Assembly (NCBI GenBank): GCA_013289795.1 | Contig: JABCZH010000003.1 | Location: forward strand, 372,001-436,000 | Direction of reading: 5' to 3' | DNA length: 64,000 nucleotides | Origin: Acidobacteriota bacterium | Lineage (GTDB): Bacteria > Acidobacteriota > Terriglobia > Terriglobales > Acidobacteriaceae | Shown here: in pieces, positions 57,727 through 64,000 of the stretch | Numbering within the stretch: the stretch's first letter is position 1 | Layout: every line of letters starts with the position of its first letter | Notes under the pieces: generated by a model | Database searches by the model: none | Seen by the model: only the letters and a program-made list of their open reading frames with translations | What the model was told of the DNA's origin: nothing | Program-made: the position numbers and the translations under genes

Positions 57727-59193
57727 ATGTCAACACTCGTCGAATGTGTTCCAAACTTCTCTGAGGGCCGGGACAAAGCCAAGGTAGACGCCATCGTCGA
57801 CGCCATGAAGATGGATGGCGTGTACCTGCTGGATCGGGAGATGGACGCCGATCACAACCGTTGCGTGATTACATTGGTGGGCGAGCGTGAGCCGATTCAG
57901 GAAGCGGCGATCCGCGGCGTGGGGAAGGCAGCGGAGTTGATCGATCTGACGGTGCATCAAGGAGCGCATCCGCGGATGGGGGCGGCGGATGTGGTTCCGT
58001 TTATTCCGATTGAAGGTGTGACGATTGAAGACTGCGTGGCCATGGCGCGGCACGTCGGAGCGGAGATTTGGAAGCGCCACACGATTCCTGTGTACCTGTA
58101 TGAAGCTGCGGCTACGTCGCCCGAACGCACGAATCTGGAGAACATACGGCGGGGGCAGTTTGAGGGCATCCGCGCGGAGATTGCCACCAACCCGGCACGC
58201 AAGCCGGACTTTGGCGAAGCGCGAGTGCATCCGACGGCGGGGGCGACGGTGGTGGGAGCGCGCAAGTTTCTTATCGCCTACAACGTGTTTTTGAATACGC
58301 CGGATGTGGATGTCGCTAAGAAAGTCGCCAAGGCGGTGCGGGCATCGAGTGGCGGAATGAGGTTCGTGAAAGGCGCCGGGTTTCTGGTCCGCGGATTGGC
58401 GCAGGTTTCGATGAACCTCACTGACTTTGAACAGACGCCGGTGCATCGTGTGTTTGAAATGGTGAAGCGGGAGGCAGCGCGCTATGGCGTAACGCCGATC
58501 AGTAGCGAGATTGTGGGATTGATTCCGAAGAAGGCTTTGGAATCGGTTGCGGAGTGGTTCTTGCAGGTGGAGAACTTCGATTCGTCATTGATTCTGGAGA
58601 ATCGGCTGACAGCGGTGATGGGTGGAAAGATGGCAGTGGGCGGACTGCGGGCTGGAGTTGAGCCGTTTGTGGAGCAATTGGCTGCGCCTACGGCCACTCC
58701 GGGCGGGGGGAGCGCGGCGGCGGCCATCGGGGCGATGGCGGCTGGATTGGCCACGATGGTGGCGTCGATGTCGCGAGGGAAGAAGGCGTATCTGCAATAT
58801 GAGCGGGACTTGAGCGAGGCGATCGCACGGCTTTCGCAGTTGCGCGAGGAATTGAAGGCCGCGATTGATGCCGACGCGGAGTCGTTTAACGTTGTGATGA
58901 AGGCTTACAAGCAGGCCAAAGAATTGGCGGATGGGGATAAGGGGATTGAGGCTGCGCTGAAGCAGGCGACCAGCGTGCCGTTAGGTGTGGCGGAAAAGGC
59001 AAGGGAAGTGGCGGGGATTGCGGAGAAGCTGGGGCCGGTTACGAATCCCAACATGAAGTCTGATCTGGTAACGGCAAAGGCTCTGGCACAGGCGGCGATT
59101 CAGGGCGCGCTGGCGAATGTAGAGATTAATCTGGAGTCGATTAAGGATGCTGGGTTTGTGGCGGAAGTTAGGAAGCGAGTGGGGAAGGTCTAA
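57727..59193 (+). CDS. ftcD: Glutamate formiminotransferase / formimidoyltetrahydrofolate cyclodeaminase (bifunctional)
   Basis: Links histidine degradation to one-carbon metabolism: moves a formimino group from N-formimino-glutamate to tetrahydrofolate, then cyclises it with loss of ammonia. 488 residues. N-terminal formiminotransferase (about 1-300): LVECVPNFSEGRD, DADHNRCVITLVG, VHQGAHPRMGAADVVPFIP and IPVYLYEAAATSPERTNLEN. C-terminal cyclodeaminase (about 305-488): APTATPGGGSAAAAIGAMAA GLATMVASMSRGKK and NVEINLESIKD. Bacterial forms are often two proteins; here they are one. The + strand is markedly G-rich. No other his-degradation gene is in the window. Confidence 0.95.
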   Translation: MSTLVECVPNFSEGRDKAKVDAIVDAMKMDGVYLLDREMDADHNRCVITLVGEREPIQEAAIRGVGKAAELIDLTVHQGAHPRMGAADVVPFIPIEGVTIEDCVAMARHVGAEIWKRHTIPVYLYEAAATSPERTNLENIRRGQFEGIRAEIATNPARKPDFGEARVHPTAGATVVGARKFLIAYNVFLNTPDVDVAKKVAKAVRASSGGMRFVKGAGFLVRGLAQVSMNLTDFEQTPVHRVFEMVKREAARYGVTPISSEIVGLIPKKALESVAEWFLQVENFDSSLILENRLTAVMGGKMAVGGLRAGVEPFVEQLAAPTATPGGGSAAAAIGAMAAGLATMVASMSRGKKAYLQYERDLSEAIARLSQLREELKAAIDADAESFNVVMKAYKQAKELADGDKGIEAALKQATSVPLGVAEKAREVAGIAEKLGPVTNPNMKSDLVTAKALAQAAIQGALANVEINLESIKDAGFVAEVRKRVGKV

Positions 59194-59503
59194 GCGGGGC
59201 CGCTGATTTTCGCTGATCTCGCTGATTAAGAGCAAAGGCCTTTATCGCTGAGTTCGCAGAGGGAAACCCTGGAGAACGCGGAGAGGAGCTTGAGTCGAGC
59301 TTTCGCTTTATTGGACAACTTGGCGGCTGTCGTCACGTGGGCTATGCGCTTCCCACGCCTGGTACCTCCGACGGCACAGGCGATGTCCTTTGGTTTGTGA
59401 TCCGGGCGTTCTGGCTGGCATACAATATAGGGATAACGATGCAAGGTTACGGTTCAGGGCCGTTCTGCATCTAAGAAGCTATGCCCTCAAAGGTGTTTCA
59501 ACT
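59194..59503. repeat. Intergenic region with CGGATT/GCTGATT and CGCAGAG repeat variants
   Basis: This 310-base gap begins with CGCTGATTTTCGCTGATCTC GCTGATT (59201-59227, units at 10-base spacing) and CGCTGAGTTCGCAGAGGGAA with AACGCGGAGAGG (59248-59286). A small hairpin GTGGG...CCCAC lies at 59337-59356. TACAAT (59421-59426) may be part of a promoter for the next gene. No gene is seen. Confidence 0.6.
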
Positions 59504-60439
59504 ATGAAATCAGTAAGAGCTGTTCTATGGGTTTTCTTGTGCTGTGTTCCGGCGGCATGGGGTGCAGCGATGCCGAGTGCGGCGCGCAATGCCGTCCCCT
59601 CGACGGTGCAGCAGATCATTAGCGTGGACTACCGCACGCTAAAGAATTCCGATACTGCGATGGCGTTGAAGGCGCAAGTGCTGCCGCCCAGCCTCAAGGA
59701 GTTCGAAGACCGGCTGAAAAGCGTTGGCATTGACCCGGAGAAAGATGCCGACCAGTTGACCTTCGCCGCCTACCGCGGGCCCAAGAACGAGGTGCGGGTG
59801 GTGGGAGTGGCGCAGGGATCATTTTCGAGCAAGGTGGTTTTGAAGAAGATGCGGCTGAACAAAATCAAGCCGGTCAAGTATCACGACAACGATATTTATC
59901 CCATGTCGAATGGGATGGAGATGACCTTCCTGGAGGACAACACTTTATTGTTCGGCGATGGTTCGGCGCTGAGGGGAGCGCTGGACACGCGCGATGGATA
60001 CACCACTGGCCTCGACTCCAACAGTCAGGTGGCGGACATGATCGGGCCGGTGGAATCGGGTACGGTGTGGAGCGTGCTTGATCAGCAGGGAACGCAGAAC
60101 ATGCTGATTTCGGCGCTGGGCGATGCCGGCAAGCTGGCTGATTTCGATATGGTGAAGAAGCGGGTGCAGGGTTCACGCTACACCATGAACTTTACCAACG
60201 GGGTCACTTTTGATCTCGATGTGGTCACGGCGGACTCGGTGACCGCGGGAACGCTTTCGTCACTGGTGAAGGCGGGCGTGCTCTATCGCAAGATGACGGC
60301 CACGCCGATCGAGAAAGTGGCACTGCAGAACGTTGAGGTGAACTCCGACGGCTCCGACTTGCAGATGCACTTTAAGGCGGACGACAAGCAGTTCCAGTCG
60401 CTGCTGCATTCGGATTTGTTTGCGGCGGTATCGAAGTAG
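59504..60439 (+). CDS. Secreted protein of unknown function
   Basis: A 311-residue exported protein: signal peptide KSVRAVLWVFLCCVPAAWGA (cleavage near 21). The mature part starts with QQIISVDYRTLKNSDTAMAL, then DRLKSVGIDPEKDADQLTFA and repeats of beta-strand patterns (TFLEDNTLLFGDGSALRGAL; GTVWSVLDQQGTQNMLISAL). AAGGTG lies 9 bases ahead of the ATG at 59504. No family recognised with confidence; the layout resembles surface proteins that are common and uncharacterised in Acidobacteriota. Confidence 0.75.
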   Translation: MKSVRAVLWVFLCCVPAAWGAAMPSAARNAVPSTVQQIISVDYRTLKNSDTAMALKAQVLPPSLKEFEDRLKSVGIDPEKDADQLTFAAYRGPKNEVRVVGVAQGSFSSKVVLKKMRLNKIKPVKYHDNDIYPMSNGMEMTFLEDNTLLFGDGSALRGALDTRDGYTTGLDSNSQVADMIGPVESGTVWSVLDQQGTQNMLISALGDAGKLADFDMVKKRVQGSRYTMNFTNGVTFDLDVVTADSVTAGTLSSLVKAGVLYRKMTATPIEKVALQNVEVNSDGSDLQMHFKADDKQFQSLLHSDLFAAVSK

Positions 60440-60464
60440 GGAAGGTCGCCTCGCGCTTTATTGA

Positions 60465-60485
60465 AATCGCGCTTTTCGCGCGATT
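60465..60485. terminator. Hairpin after the secreted-protein gene
   Basis: AATCGCGC (60465-60472) and GCGCGATT (60478-60485) form an 8-bp stem with a TTTTC loop, 26 bases after the stop. No T-run follows, so it is only a possible terminator. Confidence 0.4.
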
Positions 60486-60499
60486 GCGCGCGGTGGCTC

Positions 60500-60543
60500 C
60501 CTAGGTCCTTCGTTCGGCAAAATACGCCTCTCTCAGGATGACA
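60500..60543. repeat. TCAGGATGACA-type intergenic repeat
   Basis: CTAGGTCCTTCGTTCGGCAA then GCCTCTCTCAGGATGACAAT resembles the GGTCCCTTCGACAAG...GCTCAGGATGACAG element at 29485-29533. The rest of the 242-base gap (to 60681) shows nothing else. Confidence 0.6.
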
Positions 60544-60681
60544 ATCAAACGGGCGACTCGTGTAAAATCCTGGATGGACGTTATTTTCGGCTGCCGCGGA
60601 CCAGCCTTTAGAACCACTCCCGAAATCTTCTTTATTTGAAGCCCGGGCCGGGGCCAGCGGCGGCATGGTCAGGAGACCTAG

Positions 60682-60858
60682 ATGAAGATCGCAAAGACAG
60701 CAGATCGTAAGAAGGTAATGGACACAACCAAGAGCACGGATTGTCCCAAGTGCGGCAAGCCGACCCGCATCGTGAAGCGGGTAAAAGACCGCGAACGAGG
60801 AGTTTCAGGCGGAGTGTTTATTTCCTGCTCAGGGTGCGAGTTCTACGAGAAGTTGTAG
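60682..60858 (+). CDS. 58-residue zinc-ribbon protein
   Basis: A short gene: ATG 60682, TAG 60856-60858, with AGGAGA at 60671-60676 as ribosome site. The product starts MKIAKTADRKKVMDTTKSTD and has two Cys-x2-Cys pairs (CPKCGKP and SCSGCEFY) with a basic loop KRVKDRERGVSGG between them; this is like a topoisomerase-type zinc finger. It overlaps nothing and its stop is followed directly by the GTG of the VOC gene, so they are coupled. Role unknown; nucleic-acid binding is plausible. Confidence 0.75.
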   Translation: MKIAKTADRKKVMDTTKSTDCPKCGKPTRIVKRVKDRERGVSGGVFISCSGCEFYEKL

Positions 60859-61215
60859 GTGACTGTGGACCAAGCCAACAACGGACGGATCGACTACATC
60901 GAGTTTCCCGCCACTGACGTGGCCAAAACCAAAGCTTTCTACGAGCGCGTCTTCGGATGGAAGTTCACCGACTACGGGCCGGATTACACCAGCTTTGAAG
61001 ACGGCCGCATCGCGGGAGGCTTCACCAAAGAGGGCAAAGTGGTCCGCGGAGGGCCGCTGGTGGTGCTTTATGCCAGCGACCTCGCCGCCACGGAAAAGAG
61101 AGTTCGCGACGCCGGCGGCACGATCACCAAGGACGCGTTTCCGTTTCCTGGGGGACGGTGGTTTCATTTTGCCGATCCCAGCGGGAATGAGTTGGCGGTT
61201 TGGTCGGAGAAATGA
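60859..61215 (+). CDS. VOC-family (glyoxalase-like) protein
   Basis: A 118-residue single VOC module: GRIDYIEFPATDVAKTKAFY then ERVFGWKFTDYGPDYTSFED, PLVVLYASDLAATEKRVRDA GG and FPGGRWFHFADPSGNELAVW. The second metal ligand Glu in SGNELAVW is present and the first is the Glu in IEFPATD. Proteins of this size are typically dimeric dioxygenase- or isomerase-fold enzymes; reaction unknown. The start is a GTG directly behind the stop of the zinc-ribbon gene. Confidence 0.85.
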   Translation: MTVDQANNGRIDYIEFPATDVAKTKAFYERVFGWKFTDYGPDYTSFEDGRIAGGFTKEGKVVRGGPLVVLYASDLAATEKRVRDAGGTITKDAFPFPGGRWFHFADPSGNELAVWSEK

Positions 61216-61427
61216 GGCCGACGCAGGCCCTGGTTATTTCAGGAGCTCCAAAACCGGCCGCGAAATAGACGGCAAAGCCGCGTGAGTTATTTATCCCGAC
61301 CTTTGCCAACGACGCAAAGGTGGGCCACCCCGGCCGCATATCAAACGTGCTCTCTTCGGGACGCGACCTTGCGCGTCTGAGAATGACGCTCAGCGCGTGC
61401 TAGACTGGCCGGTAAACATCCACATAC

Positions 61428-63647
61428 ATGCCCGTTCTGCGCGTCATCGTGTTGTGGCACCAGCATCAGCCGTATTACAAGGACTTGGTCACCGGCGAGT
61501 ACCGCCTGCCCTGGGTGCGCCTGCACGCCCTCAAAGACTATTACGGCATGGTCAAGCTGCTGGACGAGTTTCCCAACGTTCATCAGACGTTCAATCTGGT
61601 GCCGTCGCTGATGACGCAAATCCAGGATTACGTGGATGGAAAGGCGCATGACCCATTCTTCGATGTAGCGGCCAAACCGGCTCGCGATCTAACCCCGGAA
61701 GAGCGGCGCTTTGCGCTGCAATATCTGTTTCAGGCCAACCCGGTTCACATGATTGGGCGGTATCCGCGCTACCGCGAGTTGTGGGAACGCTTTCGGGCAG
61801 CAGGCGATTCAACGGAGCGGGCAGAGAAATACTTTCAGCCGCAGGACTTCACCGATTTACAGGTGCTCTCGCAGATTGCGTGGTTTGATGAGTTCTTTCT
61901 CGACGAACCCGAGATCGCGGCGCTTATCAAGAAAGAGAAATGCTATTCGCTAGACGATCAGCAACTGGTGATGGCTCGTGAGCGTGACCTGATAGGCCGA
62001 GTTCTACCTGCGCACGCGGCGGCGGCGCAGCAGGGCAGAATTGAGCTTTCGACCTCGCCCTTTTACCATCCGATTCTGCCCTTGGTTTGTGACACGAACA
62101 TGGGCGGAGTTTCTACGCCCGGCCTGCCGCTGCCGCAAAACCGATTTCGACATCCTGAGGATGCTCGTGAGCAACTGGTGCGCGGCCTGGATTTGCACGA
62201 GAAAGTGTTTGGCATTCGTCCGGTGGGCGTGTGGCCTTCGGAGGGTAGCGTTTCCGAGGAAGTGCTGACCATTGCTCAGGGCGTCGGCGTTAAGTGGATG
62301 GCGACCGACGAAAGCGTGCTTGGCCGGACGCTCGGCATCAATCCCCGCGAGAACGCGGAAAAGCTTTACACCCTCCATCGCTATGAGAACGCTGGGACCG
62401 CGATGCATCTGGTGTTTCGCGATCATACGATCTCTGATCTGGTGGGCTTTGTGTACTCGGGGATGGCCCCGTCGGATGCGGCTGCACACCTGATGCGCAA
62501 CATCATGCATGCGGCGCAGCCGGTTCTCGACCAAGGGAGAGATGCGGTCGTCCCTGTAATTCTCGATGGCGAGAATGCGTGGGAATATTATCCCCGGTCG
62601 GGACGCGAGTTTTTGCGGCGCTTCTACGACACGCTACAGCGCGAGCCGGGCGTAGAGGCGGTCACGATTTCAGAAGCTATTGCGCGCCACCAGCACTTTC
62701 ATCCGCTCAACTCGCTGGTACCCGGTTCCTGGATACACGCCAACTTCAACGTCTGGATTGGCGCACCCGAGGACAACAAGTCGTGGGATTACCTCTACCA
62801 CGCGCGCAACTGGTATGCGGGGACTGACTCTGGCGTCAGCGAGGCGCAACGCAAGTTGGCCTACGAAGAATTGCTGATTGCCGAAGGCAGCGACTGGAAC
62901 TGGTGGTACGGGCCGGAACATCACTCGGCCAACGACCGCGAGTTTGACGAACTGTATCGCAAGCATTTGTCGAACGTTTACCAGGCGCTGGGAGCGACGC
63001 CGCCCGACTATCTTGCCCAACCCATCGCCGGGCTGGCGGCGCGGCCCGCGTTCACGCCGCAGACACATTACATTCATCCTCGGGTGGAAGGCGACATGGT
63101 GCGGTACTTTGAGTGGATGGGCGCGGCCGTTTACACCGCAGACCGGCGTGCCGGCGCCATGCACGGCAAACAGTTTCTGGTGGATTCAGTGCAGGCTGGC
63201 ATTGACGAAACGAACGTATACGGACGACTCGACTTTGCCGGGGACCCTCCAGATACGGACTTCGATCTGGTGGTCAACCTGCAGTCGTGGGCTACAGATG
63301 AAGCGAGTCCGCGCCGGGTGCTGCGTCTGGATGTGAAGACCGCTGGCGGAAGCATGCAATCATGGAAGGTGACCGCGTCCGGAGAAGAACAGCCGCTGGC
63401 CGGCTCAGGCCAGTTCTCCGACGAAGCCGTGGTTGCGTTCGCGCGGAACTTTGAGTTCAAACTTCCGTTGGCGTGGCTGATGGCGGTTCCGGTGGCGTCG
63501 CCTGGCCGGATCTCGCCCGTTACCAACACACTTCGCATACGCTTCAGTCTGTGGCAGGATCGTCTGCCGGTGGATGCGCTGCCGGTCGAGGGATGGATTG
63601 AGTTGCAACTGCTCAAGGAGCAGGATTTGATGTCTGCGGGGATGTAG
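61428..63647 (+). CDS. Glycoside hydrolase family 57 enzyme (alpha-glucan acting)
   Basis: A 739-residue cytoplasmic enzyme (no signal peptide). GH57 motifs in order: LWHQHQPYYKDL (motif 1), GVWPSEGSVSE with the nucleophile Glu272 (motif 3), and VILDGENAWEYYPR with the acid/base Asp380 (motif 4). The remaining third includes helical segments WDYLYHARNWYAG and EGSDWNWWYGPEHHSANDRE and a beta-rich C-terminus (about 600-739). Members act on alpha-1,4 or alpha-1,6 glucans such as glycogen. The substrate within the family cannot be fixed from sequence. Confidence 0.92.
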   Translation: MPVLRVIVLWHQHQPYYKDLVTGEYRLPWVRLHALKDYYGMVKLLDEFPNVHQTFNLVPSLMTQIQDYVDGKAHDPFFDVAAKPARDLTPEERRFALQYLFQANPVHMIGRYPRYRELWERFRAAGDSTERAEKYFQPQDFTDLQVLSQIAWFDEFFLDEPEIAALIKKEKCYSLDDQQLVMARERDLIGRVLPAHAAAAQQGRIELSTSPFYHPILPLVCDTNMGGVSTPGLPLPQNRFRHPEDAREQLVRGLDLHEKVFGIRPVGVWPSEGSVSEEVLTIAQGVGVKWMATDESVLGRTLGINPRENAEKLYTLHRYENAGTAMHLVFRDHTISDLVGFVYSGMAPSDAAAHLMRNIMHAAQPVLDQGRDAVVPVILDGENAWEYYPRSGREFLRRFYDTLQREPGVEAVTISEAIARHQHFHPLNSLVPGSWIHANFNVWIGAPEDNKSWDYLYHARNWYAGTDSGVSEAQRKLAYEELLIAEGSDWNWWYGPEHHSANDREFDELYRKHLSNVYQALGATPPDYLAQPIAGLAARPAFTPQTHYIHPRVEGDMVRYFEWMGAAVYTADRRAGAMHGKQFLVDSVQAGIDETNVYGRLDFAGDPPDTDFDLVVNLQSWATDEASPRRVLRLDVKTAGGSMQSWKVTASGEEQPLAGSGQFSDEAVVAFARNFEFKLPLAWLMAVPVASPGRISPVTNTLRIRFSLWQDRLPVDALPVEGWIELQLLKEQDLMSAGM

Positions 63648-63670
63648 CTGTGCTGATAGAGAAGAGGCGA

Positions 63671-64000
63671 TCACACGCCGGGTCTAAGAACTATAGATCC
63701 CCTGACTCGCTGTTGGAAGACTCGATCGAAAGTTACCAGTCTCAGGCCGAGAATCGAGGCGAAGGCTGCCAGATAGGAGTCGGCCCAGTCCTTGGGAGCA
63801 GGACGAGTTTGTTGGGAGAATGCTCGAAAGCTGGGCTCAATCGCAGCGGGTTCGTCCAGTAGGATTGCGTCGCCATCCTCAATCCAGCGGTCGTATGCAT
63901 CCCATGCATGAGCTTGGCTGAGAACCCCATCTTCGCCCATCACGGCACTGGTGTTCAGCAGACGGAGAAAGCTGATCTGGGTAAAGCGACAAAAGCAGAG
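63671..64000 (-). CDS. VapC-type PIN toxin, 5' end cut by right edge
   Basis: The frame is open to the right edge, 110 codons to the stop at 63671. In the window the translation runs FCRFTQISFLRLLNTSAVMG, then HAWDAYDRWIEDGDAILLDE and WADSYLAAFASILGLRLVTF DR, the C-terminal three quarters of a VapC PIN domain with Asp and the VTFDR motif. A GTG at 63943 is an internal codon, not the start. A VapB gene is expected beyond the edge. Confidence 0.82.
   Translation of the reverse strand, partial: LCFCRFTQISFLRLLNTSAVMGEDGVLSQAHAWDAYDRWIEDGDAILLDEPAAIEPSFRAFSQQTRPAPKDWADSYLAAFASILGLRLVTFDRVFQQRVRGSIVLRPGV

Noticed and set aside
59390-59503. 38-residue upstream extension of the secreted protein
   Set aside because: The ATG at 59504 has a ribosome site and a clear signal peptide; the extension would hide it.
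1-64000. tRNA, rRNA, IS or phage genes
   Set aside because: I looked for cloverleaf-like and transposase/integrase motifs and saw none I could support; a tRNAscan and ISfinder search would settle it.

Overview
The window reads as chromosomal DNA from a GC-rich (about 60% by eye) Gram-negative, aerobic heterotroph, most likely an Acidobacteriota member of the Terriglobia/Koribacter type. The pointers are a bc-type quinol oxidase module whose Rieske protein, split cytochrome b and very large multiheme cytochrome c sit in one operon with heme A synthase and a DUF420 protein; an outer-membrane/RND envelope; and many short intergenic repeats of the CACAGAG, CGGATT and TCAGGATGACA types. The assignment is inferred from gene content only; no rRNA or tRNA gene was found.

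Layout. 0-4.4 kb (minus): RND efflux permease (runs off the left edge) with its membrane fusion protein. 4.6-8 kb (plus): GNAT-like protein, cyclic-nucleotide-binding/DUF1003 membrane protein, MHS-type MFS transporter. 8.1-14.4 kb (plus): a YtrA-type GntR regulon: TTGACA box and 28-bp palindromic operator, secreted protein, GntR regulator, ABC ATPase, ABC permease, a tandem-fused DUF4386 protein, a DUF2306-TPR fusion and two small membrane proteins, closed by an 18-bp hairpin. 14.5-19.6 kb: orphan VapB, MFS transporter, cytochrome P450 and acetyl-CoA synthetase; the MFS gene and acs share a duplicated leader. 19.7-22.8 kb (minus): small HEAT-like protein, ECF sigma/anti-sigma (SigK/RskA-like) pair, small zinc protein, zinc-ribbon/Sel1 protein. 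23-26 kb (minus): rpsO-pnp with a hairpin between them and a clear intrinsic terminator behind pnp. Strand composition flips abruptly inside pnp near 24.25 kb.

26-30.3 kb is an accessory island between rpsO and murA: a PIN-domain nuclease with a large partner, a protein resembling one sliding-clamp domain, a MazF/PemK-like toxin with a small upstream partner, and an antitoxin followed by a frameshifted ParE toxin, set in a mosaic of short repeats. This is the most likely place for an undescribed system.

30.4-36.5 kb holds cell-wall genes: murA, murQ, a beta-lactamase-fold hydrolase and, divergently, a secreted fusion of a beta-lactamase-fold (AmiE-like) domain to a DUF1343/NamZ exo-muramidase. 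Together they suggest peptidoglycan turnover: the fusion would strip peptide and release MurNAc, and MurQ would open MurNAc-6-phosphate.

36.8-50.2 kb (minus) is the respiratory block, read right to left: ferrochelatase, Rieske protein with a repeat-bearing N-terminal extension, cytochrome b N- and C-halves, an eight-heme cytochrome c, a cupredoxin-like lipoprotein, heme A synthase, ABC exporter, DUF420 protein and a HEAT/lipoyl-like membrane protein. 50.3-55.9 kb (minus): metallo-beta-lactamase-fold hydrolase, NAD-type isocitrate dehydrogenase, NrdR, flippase-like membrane protein, lytic transglycosylase, HAD phosphatase. 56-63.6 kb (plus, except one small gene): TPR membrane protein, PagL-like protein, formiminotransferase-cyclodeaminase, secreted protein, a 58-residue zinc-ribbon gene, VOC protein and a GH57 glycosidase. 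A VapC toxin is cut by the right edge.
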